A stretch of DNA of 64,000 bases from Bacillus albus. Its GTDB lineage: Bacteria > Bacillota > Bacilli > Bacillales > Bacillaceae_G. This document shows, piece by piece, positions 44,123-53,975 of the stretch (the stretch's first letter is position 1; every line of letters starts with the position of its first letter). The position numbers and the translations under genes were made by a program. The DNA lies in the NCBI RefSeq assembly GCF_001884185.1, contig NZ_MAOE01000035.1, positions 248,001 to 312,000 on the forward strand, read 5' to 3'. The notes under the pieces are model-generated. The model was not told the origin of the DNA. It worked only from the letters and a program-made list of their open reading frames with translations, and did no database searches.

Positions 44123-45862
44123 TTGTTATCGGAATTATCGATTAGAAACTTTGCTATTATTGAGGCATTAAATATTTCTTTTCAAAAAGGATTAACGGTT
44201 TTAAGTGGGGAAACAGGAGCTGGAAAATCGATTATTATTGATGCGATTAGTTTACTTGTAGGTGGTCGTGGTTCAGCGGAATTCGTTCGATACGGAACAG
44301 AAAAAGCTGAGATAGAGGGACTATTTTATGTAGAAGATGATAAGCATCCGTGCATTGAAAAGGCAGAAGAATTGGACATAGAAATCGAAGACGGCATGAT
44401 TATTTTGAAGCGTGATATCGCTGCAAATGGAAAAAGCGTATGTCGTGTAAATGGGAAATTAGTCACCCTTAGTATATTAAAAGAAATTGGAAAAACACTT
44501 GTTGATATTCATGGGCAGCACGAAACGCAAGACTTAATGAATGAAGAGCGTCACTTATTTATGCTTGATCATTTTGATGGAGATCGTATTGTTAAACAAT
44601 TGGATATATATCAAAACGTATACGCTGATTATGAGAAGTTAAAAAAACAGTTAAAATCGTTAAGTGAAAATGAACAACAAATGGCGCATCGCTTAGATTT
44701 AATTCAATTCCAGCATGAAGAAATCCGTAAGGCGGATTTAAAGATGGATGAAGAAAATGAATTAACTGAAGAACGATTGCAAATTTCTAATTTCGAAAAA
44801 ATTTATAAAGCATTAGGCGATGCATATCGATCGTTAAGCGCGGACGGACAAGGATTAGATAATGTAAGAAGCGCAATGGGACAAATGGAAAGTATTACAC
44901 ATTTAGATGAAGTGTATCAAGAAAATCATGATTCAATTGCAAATAGCTATTACTTATTAGAAGAAGTTGCGTATCAACTAAGAGAAAAGCTCGATATGAT
45001 GGAATATGATCCGAATCGTTTAGATGAAATCGAAACGCGTTTAAATGAAATTCGTATGCTAAAGAGAAAATATGGAAATACTGTAGAAGAGATTTTAGCG
45101 TATGCTGATAAAATTGAACAAGAAATTTTTACGATTGAAAATAAAGACGTTCATATTGAAACGACGAAGAAGCAGTTAAAGGAATTAGAAAGTGTTATTC
45201 TGAAAGAAGCAACGTTGTTAAGTAATATGCGTCATGAACTTGCAGAGCATCTTACAAATGCCATTCATCAGGAATTAAAAGAATTATATATGGAAAAAAC
45301 AAAATTTGAAGTGAGAATTATGAAGAGAGAAGGAAATGTGGAAGAGCCTCTTGTGGAGGGAGCACCGGTAAGACTTACAGCGGATGGCTACGATCATGTG
45401 GAATTTTATATTTCAACCAATCCAGGCGAACCGTTAAAACCACTTTCAAAGGTCGCTTCTGGCGGAGAGTTATCTCGTATTATTTTAGCTTTAAAAAGCA
45501 TTTTTTCTAAGCATCAAGGTGTTGCATCAGTTATTTTTGATGAGGTGGATACTGGTGTAAGTGGCCGCGTCGCACAGGCTATTGCGGAAAAAATTTATCG
45601 AGTATCAGTAAACTCACAAGTGCTTTGTATTACGCACTTACCTCAAGTCGCTTCAATGGCGGATTCACATTTATTTATTCGAAAACAAGTAGCGAATGAT
45701 CGAACAATTACGTCAGTTACTGTTTTAACTATGGAGGATAAAGTAACAGAAATAGCTCGAATGATTTCTGGTGTGGAAATTACAGATTTAACGACAGAAC
45801 ATGCGAAAGAATTACTTACGCAAGCGCATCATTTTAAACAGACAGCAGAGGCTATCCAGTAA
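44123..45862 (+). CDS. recN: DNA repair protein RecN
   Basis: TTG at 44123 gives a product starting LLSELSIRNFAIIEALNISF, which lines up with the B. subtilis start and follows GAGGTG. The reading frame extends 63 bases further, without a ribosome site there. The 579-residue SMC-like ATPase has Walker A SGETGAGKSIIIDA near residue 33, a long coiled coil in the middle and the signature SKVASGGELSRIILA near 450. Walker B IFDEVDTGVSG follows. It gathers around double-strand breaks in recombination repair. Confidence 0.94.
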   Translation: MLSELSIRNFAIIEALNISFQKGLTVLSGETGAGKSIIIDAISLLVGGRGSAEFVRYGTEKAEIEGLFYVEDDKHPCIEKAEELDIEIEDGMIILKRDIAANGKSVCRVNGKLVTLSILKEIGKTLVDIHGQHETQDLMNEERHLFMLDHFDGDRIVKQLDIYQNVYADYEKLKKQLKSLSENEQQMAHRLDLIQFQHEEIRKADLKMDEENELTEERLQISNFEKIYKALGDAYRSLSADGQGLDNVRSAMGQMESITHLDEVYQENHDSIANSYYLLEEVAYQLREKLDMMEYDPNRLDEIETRLNEIRMLKRKYGNTVEEILAYADKIEQEIFTIENKDVHIETTKKQLKELESVILKEATLLSNMRHELAEHLTNAIHQELKELYMEKTKFEVRIMKREGNVEEPLVEGAPVRLTADGYDHVEFYISTNPGEPLKPLSKVASGGELSRIILALKSIFSKHQGVASVIFDEVDTGVSGRVAQAIAEKIYRVSVNSQVLCITHLPQVASMADSHLFIRKQVANDRTITSVTVLTMEDKVTEIARMISGVEITDLTTEHAKELLTQAHHFKQTAEAIQ

Positions 45863-45878
45863 TGGATAGCTTTTTTTC
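45851..45878 (+). terminator. Terminator after recN
   Basis: The stem GCTATCC / GGATAGC with seven T residues starts inside the last codons of recN. Confidence 0.85.
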
Positions 45879-45980
45879 TCAAAAAATGATTTCTTAATTC
45901 TTCCGGTTATAAATAAAGCACTGCAAGGAGAGATTAAAAAGTGAAGCCAAGAGGCTGAATGTGGGGTAGGAGCGAGGAGA

Positions 45981-47279
45981 GTGAACAAATTGAAATTAGA
46001 AAGATTTCGCAAAATAATAGGTATTTTTCTCCTTGTTTCTTTAGTTTTTATAGGGTGTTTTAAACCGCTTAGGACATTTATTTCGTCCCCGAAGCAACTT
46101 GTTGTTTTTGAAGGGCAACAATCAGAAATAGCTTCATTACCAGTGTTTCAAGCTTCATCTACAGATCGTCATGTGTTTACAGTAAGTTCAAATGAACAAA
46201 AACAAGGACTTATGGTAAATTCTCATCAAAATGGTGAAGCGGATATGGTGTTTCAACTTGCTGGTTTTCCAGTAAAAAAAGTAAATGTGAAAGTATTAAA
46301 AGATTTCAAAGTTATTCCAGGTGGACAATCAATTGGTGTGAAGTTAAACACAAAAGGAGTACTTGTTGTAGGCCATCATTTAATTCAAACTGAAAAAGGG
46401 AAAGTATCTCCTGGTGAAACGGCTGGTGTGCAAATTGGGGATATGATTACTGAAATTAATGGGAAAACAATTGAAAGAATGAGTGATGTAGCGCCATTTA
46501 TTCATAATAGTGGTGAAACAGGTGAACCGCTTAATCTTGTTTTGTTAAGAGATGGAAAATATATTCGCACGAAGTTAACACCACAAAAAGACAGTGGAGA
46601 ATCGTCTTATCGTATTGGTTTATATATTCGTGATTCGGCAGCTGGAATCGGAACAATGACATTTGTTCATCCGGATTCTATGAAATATGGAGCGCTTGGT
46701 CATGTCATTTCTGATAACGATACGAAAAAACCGATTCAAGTCGAAGATGGACAAATTATGCGCTCGACAGTTACATCAATTGAAAGAGGTAGTCATGGGA
46801 ATCCAGGAGAGAAATTAGCGAGATTCTCACCAGATCGTGAAGTGATTGGCAATATTACAATAAATAGTCCATTTGGTATTTTTGGCAAATTGAATACAAA
46901 TATGACAAATGGCGTAATGGATAAAGCAATGCCTATTGCACTATCTCATCAAGTAAAAGAGGGCCCTGCAAAAATATTAACAGTCATTGATCAAGATAAA
47001 GTGGAATCGTTTGATATTGAAGTTGTTAGTACAGTACCGCAAAAGTTTCCGGCGACAAAGGGCATGGTAATAAAGGTAACAGACAAACGTTTATTAGCAA
47101 AAACGGGTGGTATCGTACAAGGGATGAGCGGAAGTCCGATTGTACAAAACGGGAAAGTAATTGGTGCTGTTACACATGTATTTGTAAATGATCCAACATC
47201 AGGATATGGTGTCCATATTGAATGGATGTTACATGAGGCTGGAATTAACATTTATGAACAAGAAAGAAAAGCGAGCTAA
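45981..47279 (+). CDS. spoIVB: SpoIVB serine peptidase (S55)
   Basis: The 432-residue protein starts at GTG 45981; TTG at 45990 fits the GAGGAG site slightly better and would cut three residues. A membrane helix (about 12-28) leads to a PDZ domain with [17 protein letters not shown]. The S55 protease follows, with [10 protein letters not shown] (His) and [20 protein letters not shown] (Ser). Made in the forespore, it cuts SpoIVFA outside, which frees SpoIVFB to process pro-sigma-K in the mother cell. spo0A follows, as in B. subtilis. Confidence 0.95.
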   Translation: MNKLKLERFRKIIGIFLLVSLVFIGCFKPLRTFISSPKQLVVFEGQQSEIASLPVFQASSTDRHVFTVSSNEQKQGLMVNSHQNGEADMVFQLAGFPVKKVNVKVLKDFKVIPGGQSIGVKLNTKGVLVVGHHLIQTEKGKVSPGETAGVQIGDMITEINGKTIERMSDVAPFIHNSGETGEPLNLVLLRDGKYIRTKLTPQKDSGESSYRIGLYIRDSAAGIGTMTFVHPDSMKYGALGHVISDNDTKKPIQVEDGQIMRSTVTSIERGSHGNPGEKLARFSPDREVIGNITINSPFGIFGKLNTNMTNGVMDKAMPIALSHQVKEGPAKILTVIDQDKVESFDIEVVSTVPQKFPATKGMVIKVTDKRLLAKTGGIVQGMSGSPIVQNGKVIGAVTHVFVNDPTSGYGVHIEWMLHEAGINIYEQERKAS

Positions 47280-47299
47280 TTAATAATTAGCTCGTTTTT
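47272..47299 (+). terminator. Terminator after spoIVB
   Basis: The ten-pair stem CGAGCTAATT / AATTAGCTCG overlaps the spoIVB stop and precedes TTTTT. Confidence 0.85.
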
Positions 47300-47477
47300 C
47301 TGTTGAAAAATTCGTTGAAATTTTGTAAAAGCTCCGCAAGAGGTGTTTTTTGTTGTAAAATAAAAGGAAAGGGTTGAACGTTTCGTTGTATTTCTATGAT
47401 GGAATGTGTTGCGAAAGGGAATAAATGAACGATAAACATATTTTTTTGTGATTTTATCGGAAAGTAACAAACTTTAA

Positions 47478-47503
47478 AAGGGAATTTTCACACAATTGTC
47501 GAA
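47478..47503 (+). promoter_or_regulatory. Sigma-H type promoter with 0A box for spo0A
   Basis: AGGGAATTT (from 47479) and GAACAATT (from 47501), 13 bases apart, resemble the sigma-H consensus. TGTCGAA at 47497-47503 is a perfect 0A-box core overlapping the -10 part, 64 bases before the spo0A start. This matches the known sporulation promoter of spo0A in B. subtilis. Confidence 0.65.
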
Positions 47504-47566
47504 CAATTCATGTAGCCTAGAAGGATACACATGTCGGAGAATCGATTCGGTAAGGGAGGAAAAGCT

Positions 47567-48361
47567 GTGGAGAAAATTAAAGTATGTCTTGTGGATGATA
47601 ATAAAGAATTAGTATCAATGCTAGAGAGTTATGTTGCTGCTCAAGATGATATGGAAGTAATCGGTACTGCTTATAATGGTCAAGAGTGTTTAAATTTATT
47701 AAAAGACAAGCAGCCAGATGTACTTGTTTTAGACATTATTATGCCACATTTAGATGGTTTAGCTGTATTAGAGAAAATGCGACATATTGAAAGGCTAAGA
47801 CAGCCTAGCGTAATTATGTTGACAGCATTTGGACAAGAAGATGTGACGAAAAAAGCAGTTGACTTAGGTGCTTCATATTTCATATTAAAACCATTTGATA
47901 TGGAGAATTTAACGAGTCATATTCGTCAAGTAAGCGGTAAAGCGAACGCTACTATTAAACGTCCACTTCCATCTTTCCGTTCAGCAACGACAATAGATGG
48001 AAAGCCGAAAAACTTAGATGCAAGCATTACGAGTATCATTCATGAAATTGGTGTGCCTGCTCATATTAAAGGGTATATGTACTTAAGGGAAGCGATCTCT
48101 ATGGTGTACAACGATATCGAATTACTTGGATCTATTACGAAAGTATTGTATCCAGATATTGCAAAGAAATATAATACAACAGCAAGCCGTGTTGAGCGAG
48201 CAATCCGTCATGCGATTGAAGTAGCATGGAGTCGTGGGAATATTGATTCTATTTCGTCTTTATTCGGTTATACAGTATCTATGTCAAAAGCAAAACCTAC
48301 GAACTCCGAGTTCATTGCAATGGTTGCGGATAAGTTGAGACTTGAACATAAGGCTAGTTGA
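47567..48361 (+). CDS. spo0A: Sporulation response regulator Spo0A
   Basis: GTG at 47567 follows AAGGGAGGA and gives 264 residues; the longer frame through TAAGGGAGG is rejected. The receiver domain has Asp10, Asp11 and the phosphate acceptor Asp56 in [12 protein letters not shown], plus Lys in FILKPFDME. The C-terminal effector domain has [20 protein letters not shown], the DNA-reading helix region. It is the end point of the phosphorelay and the master switch of sporulation. It controls itself through the 0A box upstream. Confidence 0.98.
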   Translation: MEKIKVCLVDDNKELVSMLESYVAAQDDMEVIGTAYNGQECLNLLKDKQPDVLVLDIIMPHLDGLAVLEKMRHIERLRQPSVIMLTAFGQEDVTKKAVDLGASYFILKPFDMENLTSHIRQVSGKANATIKRPLPSFRSATTIDGKPKNLDASITSIIHEIGVPAHIKGYMYLREAISMVYNDIELLGSITKVLYPDIAKKYNTTASRVERAIRHAIEVAWSRGNIDSISSLFGYTVSMSKAKPTNSEFIAMVADKLRLEHKAS

Positions 48362-48457
48362 GAATAGAAGAAGTAAGGGATTGAGGCTTTAGTAAAGCTT
48401 AATAATTCTTGAAATTTATAATCGATAATAAATTTAAAACCAATGAGCTTTTTATTT

Positions 48458-48495
48458 AAAGACCAATGAATGTTAGAATTCGTTGGTCTTTTATT
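48458..48495 (+). terminator. Terminator after spo0A
   Basis: The arms AAAGACCAA and TTGGTCTTT surround a 16-base loop that can pair further, and T-rich sequence follows. It lies 97 bases behind the stop. Confidence 0.75.
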
Positions 48496-48647
48496 TATTT
48501 TGATTTAAGGATTTTGAAGGAATACATATTTATGTAGAAAAATGCAATGAAAATAAGGATATGTACAGGAAATACGTAGGTTTGACATAATAATATCTAT
48601 AACGTATTATTAATTTGGAAAAAATAGAGATATAGAGGGATGGATTA

Positions 48648-50174
48648 ATGACTTTAAAAAAAATAGTGAATCGAGCTTACCCAATCATTGTTATGACGGT
48701 GTTTTTATCTATATTTTCAATGATAGTAAGTAAATTTTTTATTCCGAAAACAATTTTGATGAGTGGTGAATTTCCTTATCCAACTGAGGAGTATACTCCT
48801 GAAAAAATTGGTGTTGTTATAGCGGCAACGTTGCTTTTATTTGCGCTCTTCTTTATTTATTATAAGTGGGTTATTAATAAAATGAAAAGAACGCACACAA
48901 ATATTATGATTACTTTAGGTAGTATAATCATTTTGCTGATGGAAATATTTATTACTTCCGTAGCATTTAACCCTGTTATAGGAGATTATGCCATTCTTAA
49001 ACAAGGAATTGTCTCTGTGTTTAATGGAGATAATCAATTTTTAGAAATGGGACAGCTTCTATTTTATCCGTATAATACACATATCGTACTATTAGGAGGG
49101 TATTTTGCTAAATTGGTAGGAAGTGTAGATTTAGCGATAAAAATATTACCGATAGCCTGTATAACAGGTAGTATTATTTTAAATGTATTGATTGTAAGGA
49201 AAATTACAAACTTTAAAGTTGCTCACATATCAATCGTGTTATCTGTGCTAAACATTTTTATATATTGGCAGGCACCAGTTTTCTATACGCATACACTAGT
49301 AATATTTTTTATTTCAGCAACTTTGTATACATATTTGTGCTTGAAAACGGCGGAAACAAAAAGAATGAAGATTATTTTATGGATTTTATTAGGGGTTTTC
49401 GCGGCTTGTACTTATATTATAAGACCAACAGCATTAGCTGTAGCTTTAGCAATTTTAATTGAAAATATTTTGAAGTTTCGTAAGGCGTATTCTGTAAAGG
49501 TTTTAAGTAGTGTTTTATTTTGTTTAATCCTTATTGTAAGTTTTAAAGGTATAACGACAAAGTTAAATCTCAGTACCGATAATGAAATTGAAAAAATCCC
49601 ATTCACTCATTGGGTGAAAATGGGACTGAACAAAGATACGTATGGTGTGTGGAATCAGGCAGATGCAGATTATATTGATGATGAAAATATAAAGAATACG
49701 AAGGATTTGAATGAACACAATAAAGAAGTTATAGTGCAGCGTTTCAGCGAACTTGGTGTAACGGGTTATGTGCAACATTTAAATGAAAAAATAACTAGAG
49801 AATGGGTATCAAGTCAGTTCTCCATGTACCGTATTGGACAATGGTTTGAGCAGAAGGATGACACGATAACGAAGTATGTATCGGACTATAGTACAACGAA
49901 TTATGAAATCGTTACTATATATTCGTATGTTATCAAATTATTCGTTTATGTAGCTGTTCTGGCGGCTATTATTCTTTATAAAAAGAAAGATGAAAATGAA
50001 TCGGAAGTTATACGAATTGCAATGATTAGTACATTAGGAGTATTTACTTTCTTGTTACTATGGGAAACAGCTCCTCATTATACGTATGAAGCATTTGCAT
50101 TTATGAATATTCCAGCTTCTTTAGGGTTGTATAAATTGTTTATGATTTTTAACAAAGAAAAGAAAAATGCATAA
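48648..50174 (+). CDS. Multi-pass membrane protein, GT-C glycosyltransferase-like
   Basis: The 508-residue protein starts MTLKKIVNRAYPIIVMTVFL and has about 11-12 membrane helices. The first outer loop after helix three has NPVIGDYAILKQG, placed like the catalytic Asp loop of GT-C enzymes, which use lipid-linked sugars. A large outer domain of about 140 residues lies near the C-terminal third (IPFTHWVKMGLNKDTYGVWN). Local AT content is high, and the gene lies between spo0A and the glycerophosphodiesterase region, where B. subtilis has other genes. It probably decorates a cell-surface polymer; the sugar is unknown. Confidence 0.7.
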   Translation: MTLKKIVNRAYPIIVMTVFLSIFSMIVSKFFIPKTILMSGEFPYPTEEYTPEKIGVVIAATLLLFALFFIYYKWVINKMKRTHTNIMITLGSIIILLMEIFITSVAFNPVIGDYAILKQGIVSVFNGDNQFLEMGQLLFYPYNTHIVLLGGYFAKLVGSVDLAIKILPIACITGSIILNVLIVRKITNFKVAHISIVLSVLNIFIYWQAPVFYTHTLVIFFISATLYTYLCLKTAETKRMKIILWILLGVFAACTYIIRPTALAVALAILIENILKFRKAYSVKVLSSVLFCLILIVSFKGITTKLNLSTDNEIEKIPFTHWVKMGLNKDTYGVWNQADADYIDDENIKNTKDLNEHNKEVIVQRFSELGVTGYVQHLNEKITREWVSSQFSMYRIGQWFEQKDDTITKYVSDYSTTNYEIVTIYSYVIKLFVYVAVLAAIILYKKKDENESEVIRIAMISTLGVFTFLLLWETAPHYTYEAFAFMNIPASLGLYKLFMIFNKEKKNA

Positions 50175-50199
50175 TTTGAGTAATTGAAACAAGTAGTAA

Positions 50200-50236
50200 G
50201 AAACCCCTTCTTTTATTAAAAGAAGGGGTTTCATTT
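50200..50236 (+). terminator. Terminator after the GT-C-like gene
   Basis: A 15-pair stem, GAAACCCCTTCTTTT and AAAAGAAGGGGTTTC, with a three-base loop is followed by ATTTAATT. Confidence 0.8.
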
Positions 50237-50339
50237 AATTGAATATAAATGTTTTGGGAAAAGATTACATGGAATCATAGTACATCCGTTAAAGAATTTT
50301 AGCAGGGAAGTTATCCATGATATAATAGAAAATAATAAA

Positions 50340-50360
50340 AAGTCTTGCAAAACAGGACTG
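50340..50360 (-). terminator. Terminator of the yycC-like gene
   Basis: On the complement AGTCCTG and CAAGACT form a hairpin with one mismatch, followed by TTTTTATTATTTT. Confidence 0.6.
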
Positions 50361-50362
50361 TA

Positions 50363-50509
50363 TTATTCTTCGTCTTTATTTTGTTTTTCTAATTCAACTA
50401 ACTTTTGAATTAAAATGTGCTGCGGCATATGCATAAGTTGTTCAAGTGGAACACCTAATGCTTTTGATAGGCGGACTGCAGTGTCTGGAGAAATTTGTAA
50501 TGGTCTCAT
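50363..50509 (-). CDS. YycC-like small protein, 48 aa
   Basis: An ATG at 50509 on the complement follows AAAGGAGG at eight bases and opens 48 codons. The product starts MRPLQISPDTAVRLSKALGV and continues PLEQLMHMPQHIL. This closely resembles the YycC family of Bacillus, small helical proteins of unknown function. The MHMPQHIL stretch is the strongest mark. It is divergent from the glycerophosphodiesterase gene, with 50 bases between the starts. The name is a family call from memory, and this copy may be a paralogue. Confidence 0.75.
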   Translation of the reverse strand: MRPLQISPDTAVRLSKALGVPLEQLMHMPQHILIQKLVELEKQNKDEE

Positions 50510-50559
50510 AGAAGTACCTCCTTTTTCGTATAGTATAGCATAAGATTGGGGGAGTGAGG

Positions 50560-51288
50560 ATGACTCTTATATTTGCACATCGTGGTGCAGCAGGAACATA
50601 CCCAGAAAATACGATGATTTCATTTGAAGCAGCGGAATCTTTTAGAGCAGATGGAATTGAACTTGATGTTCAATTAACGAAAGATGGAAAAGTTGTTGTC
50701 ATCCATGATGAAACAGTGGACCGGACAACAAATGGAAAAGGTGCGGTTCGAAATTATGTATACGAGGATTTATGTAAATTAGATGCGAGCTACAAATTTG
50801 GTGATAAAGTAGGGTTTTGTAAAATACCTCTTTTAGAAGAAGTATTACAATGGATTGAAAAAACAGAGTTGCTACTTAATATTGAACTTAAAAATAATAA
50901 AATTCCATACAGAGGCTTAGAGGAAGAAGTTATAACGCTTGTACGTAAATTTAATTTAGAAGATCGTGTTATATTTTCTTCATTTAATCACTACAGTATG
51001 AAAAGGTGTCATATGATGGCTCCTGATATTCAAACAGCGATTTTATATCGCGAAGGTTTGCATAGTCCGTGGGCATATGCGAAAAAAATGGGCGCTACAG
51101 CAGTACACCCTAATTATCGTTATCTTCAAGATGCTATTGCTGAACTAACGATGGAAAGTGATGTAGAGGTTCGCCCCTATACCATTAATGAAGAAACACT
51201 TATGCTGAAATATTTTGATATGAATATTTCAGCAATTATTACTGATTACCCTGAAACGGCACGAACGTTATTGCCAATAAAAAAATGA
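50560..51288 (+). CDS. yqiK: Glycerophosphodiester phosphodiesterase YqiK
   Basis: The ATG at 50560 follows GGGGGAG; the GTG two codons earlier is inside the spacing. The 242-residue TIM-barrel enzyme has FAHRGAAGTYPENTMISFE with both catalytic His and metal ligands, then GIELDVQLTKDGKVVVIHDE. It splits glycerophosphodiesters from lipid turnover into glycerol 3-phosphate and an alcohol. There is no signal peptide, so it acts in the cytoplasm. The gene keeps the place of yqiK in B. subtilis. Confidence 0.93.
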   Translation: MTLIFAHRGAAGTYPENTMISFEAAESFRADGIELDVQLTKDGKVVVIHDETVDRTTNGKGAVRNYVYEDLCKLDASYKFGDKVGFCKIPLLEEVLQWIEKTELLLNIELKNNKIPYRGLEEEVITLVRKFNLEDRVIFSSFNHYSMKRCHMMAPDIQTAILYREGLHSPWAYAKKMGATAVHPNYRYLQDAIAELTMESDVEVRPYTINEETLMLKYFDMNISAIITDYPETARTLLPIKK

Positions 51289-51316
51289 GACCGCGTGTAA
51301 CGGTCTCATTTTTTTA
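51281..51316. terminator. Terminator after the glycerophosphodiesterase gene
   Basis: The perfect 13-pair stem AAAAATGAGACCG / CGGTCTCATTTTT has a seven-base loop and a T run. Confidence 0.92.
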
Positions 51317-51337
51317 TTGATAAATAGAGGGGATTTC

Positions 51338-51571
51338 CTATCTTCTAAAGCGAGCTTGTACTTTATTTCGTTTACGGTCTCGGTGTAAGACGAAACCACC
51401 AAAAATATAAAACCCGAGCCCGAAGCAGAGAGCGCCAATTAAAAATTGTAACCATAGTATAGAGAGTGGAGGAAATAGAATCCCGAATACAGTATCTCTC
51501 ATTAACTTAATGCCAAACACAGCTAATGAAATAGGGATGAGTGCTAATAATAGAGCGAGGTAACGCTGCAT
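51338..51571 (-). CDS. yqzF: DUF2627 membrane protein YqzF
   Basis: The 77-residue protein starts MQRYLALLLALIPISLAVFG and has two membrane helices, with the conserved GIKLMRDTVFGIL between them and a basic end (LHRDRKRNKVQARFRR). This is the DUF2627 pattern, named YqzF in B. subtilis and found beside the bkd region there. The ATG follows AAGGAGAG. It converges on the glycerophosphodiesterase gene. The role is unknown. Confidence 0.85.
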   Translation of the reverse strand: MQRYLALLLALIPISLAVFGIKLMRDTVFGILFPPLSILWLQFLIGALCFGLGFYIFGGFVLHRDRKRNKVQARFRR

Positions 51572-51707
51572 ATAAACTCTCCTTTTCAGATTATTTCGTT
51601 TATTTTAATGATGTTATATGAAAAGGGGGTTTGTCAAGAGGGGGCTGAACGAGTAAGATAAGGGTGTGAAAAATTTTGCAGAGATACTTCGAGAGGAAGT
51701 GTAATAT

Positions 51708-53780
51708 ATGAGACAAAAAGTTTTAATTGTTGGTGCAGGTGAAGGTGGTAGTACATTGCTGAATCTGTTACAAAGTTCGAATATATTTCAAATTATAGGG
51801 ATTATTGATATAAATCCGATAGCAAAAGGATTACAAATGGCTAAAGAATACGGGATTACAATTGGAGAGAGTGTAACACCATTTCTTTCTATGCACATTG
51901 ATGTAATGTTTGATATGACAGGTGACTCTGATTTACATAAAGATTTATTAAAGAAAAAGCATAAAGATACTCTTCTTATACCAGGTGATATTGCGAAAAT
52001 TGTTACGAGATTAGCACATGAGAAGGAAGATTTAATTGGAAAGTTAGAAGAACAAACGCAACAAGGTGATTTAATTTTAAATTCTACGCATGACGGTATG
52101 ATTGTAATCGATCGAGATGGACAAGTTCGTCTATTTAATAAAAGTGCAGAGCGTATTATCGGGTATAAAAAAGAAGATGCGGTAGGGAAATATATTTTAG
52201 AAGTCATTCCGACGAGTAAGTTGCTTCGTATTATACGTACGAAACAAATAGAAGTGAATTATGAACTGACATTAGAGAATGAAAAGAAAATTATTACGAC
52301 CCGTATTCCGATATTAAAAGAGGGAGGAGAAGTACAAGGGGCATTTGCGATTTTTAAAGATATAACAGAGGTTGTAGATCTTGCGGAAGAAGTTACAGAT
52401 TTAAAAGAGATTCAAACGTTACTTGAGGCGATTATCAACTCGTCTGAGGAAGCCATTTCGGTCGTGGATGAAAAAGGACGAGGATTAGTAATTAACCCTG
52501 CGTATACGAAATTAACAGGTTTAACAGAAGAGGATATTATTGGGAAACCCGCTACAACTGATATTGTAGAAGGTGAAAGTATGCATATGAAAGTACTTCG
52601 AACGCGTAGGGCGGTACGAGGAATACATATGAAGATTGGACAAAAAAAGCGAGATGTAATTGTAAACGTAGCACCGGTCATTGTGGATGGAATATTAAAA
52701 GGTAGCGTTGGTGTAATTCGTGACGTATCAGAAATTCAAAAGTTAACAAATGAATTGAATCGAGCAAGGCAAATTATTCGAACGTTAGAAGCGAAGTATT
52801 CGTTTGATGACATTGTCGGAAATTCAGATGAAACAACGGCCGCTATTGAACAGGCAAAACTTGGCGCGAATACACCAGCAACAGTATTGCTACGCGGAGA
52901 ATCTGGAACGGGTAAAGAATTGTTTGCACATGCTATCCATAATGGAAGTAACCGAAAATATAATAAGTTCGTTCGTGTAAACTGTGCAGCTATTTCGGAA
53001 ACGTTGTTAGAAAGTGAATTATTCGGCTATGAGGAAGGTGCATTTTCTGGTGCGAAAAGAGGCGGAAAACGTGGATTCTTTGAGGAAGCGAATAACGGTA
53101 GTATCTTTTTAGATGAAATAGGAGAATTGTCTGCAAATACACAAGCGAAACTCCTTCGTGTGTTGCAAGAAAAAGAGATTGTAAAAGTTGGTGGAACGAA
53201 AGCAATCCCTATTAATGTCCGAGTAATTGCAGCAACGCACGTGAATTTAGAAAAGGCTATTCTAGAAGGAGAGTTTAGGGAGGATTTATATTATCGATTA
53301 AATAAAATTCCAATTCAAATCCCGTCTCTGCGTCAGCGTAAAGAGGACATACCATCAATTGCAGAAAGATTAATTCAAAAAATTAATCAAGATTATGGCC
53401 GAAATATAGAGGGACTCACTAATTCAGCTATTTCGTATTTACAATCATATGAATGGCCAGGGAATGTGAGGGAACTTGAAAATATTTTGGGGAGAGCTAT
53501 TATCTTTATGAATTATAACGAGACCTATATCGATGTACACCATTTACCACCATTACATAACGAAGAGCAGGTGGAATCAAAGCAAGCTCATTTATTGCCA
53601 GAGTTAGAAGAAAAGCCACTTGAACATTTAGTGACGGAGTTTGAAGGGAATATCATTCATGAATATTTAGAGCGGTTTGGCGGAAATAAAACACAAACGG
53701 CAAGAGCGTTAGGAATTTCGGTTCGAAATTTATATTACAAGCTAGAAAAGTATGAGTGTGCAAAAAATAGCATGCAATAA
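51708..53780 (+). CDS. bkdR: Sigma-54-dependent activator BkdR
   Basis: The 690-residue protein begins with a Rossmann-like domain ([13 protein letters not shown], residues 6-18). Two PAS domains (about 122-225 and 235-340) come next, then the AAA+ core with Walker A GESGTGKE at 397-404 and the sigma-54 contact loop GAFSGA at 444-449. A Fis-type helix-turn-helix with [16 protein letters not shown] ends it. It activates the bkd operon downstream with SigL (sigma-54) when branched-chain amino acids are plentiful. The 3' end of the gene carries its likely binding repeat. The ATG follows GAGAGGAAG. Confidence 0.96.
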   Translation: MRQKVLIVGAGEGGSTLLNLLQSSNIFQIIGIIDINPIAKGLQMAKEYGITIGESVTPFLSMHIDVMFDMTGDSDLHKDLLKKKHKDTLLIPGDIAKIVTRLAHEKEDLIGKLEEQTQQGDLILNSTHDGMIVIDRDGQVRLFNKSAERIIGYKKEDAVGKYILEVIPTSKLLRIIRTKQIEVNYELTLENEKKIITTRIPILKEGGEVQGAFAIFKDITEVVDLAEEVTDLKEIQTLLEAIINSSEEAISVVDEKGRGLVINPAYTKLTGLTEEDIIGKPATTDIVEGESMHMKVLRTRRAVRGIHMKIGQKKRDVIVNVAPVIVDGILKGSVGVIRDVSEIQKLTNELNRARQIIRTLEAKYSFDDIVGNSDETTAAIEQAKLGANTPATVLLRGESGTGKELFAHAIHNGSNRKYNKFVRVNCAAISETLLESELFGYEEGAFSGAKRGGKRGFFEEANNGSIFLDEIGELSANTQAKLLRVLQEKEIVKVGGTKAIPINVRVIAATHVNLEKAILEGEFREDLYYRLNKIPIQIPSLRQRKEDIPSIAERLIQKINQDYGRNIEGLTNSAISYLQSYEWPGNVRELENILGRAIIFMNYNETYIDVHHLPPLHNEEQVESKQAHLLPELEEKPLEHLVTEFEGNIIHEYLERFGGNKTQTARALGISVRNLYYKLEKYECAKNSMQ

Positions 53781-53807
53781 ATTGCGTACCGTGCAATTTA
53801 TTGCATG
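53771..53807. promoter_or_regulatory. Inverted repeat, probable BkdR activator site
   Basis: CATGCAATAAATTGC (53771-53785) and GCAATTTATTGCATG (53793-53807) are perfect 15-base arms around a seven-base centre. The right half also contains its own palindrome TGCAATTTATTGCA. The left arm overlaps the last codons and stop of bkdR. The centre lies about 140 bases before the -12 element, a usual distance for a sigma-54 enhancer. It could also act as a terminator hairpin, but no T run follows. Confidence 0.75.
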
Positions 53808-53915
53808 GTATACAAATTGCGACAAAACAAGACAGAATCTTTTGTTATTTTCCAAAGTATTGATTTTACTGCATTTTGAATGCGTTTTCATTATTGGTAA
53901 GACCACTTTTAAAAG

Positions 53916-53933
53916 TTGGCACGGTATTTGCTT
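53916..53933 (+). promoter_or_regulatory. Sigma-54 (SigL) promoter of the bkd operon
   Basis: TTGGCACGGTATTTGCTT matches the -24/-12 consensus TGGCACN5TTGC exactly, with correct GG to GC spacing. It lies 43 bases before the ptb start. No sigma-A promoter is evident in the gap. Confidence 0.93.
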
Positions 53934-53975
53934 TATAAAAAGACGAGGGACGACGGAAAGGGTTGATTACAAAAT

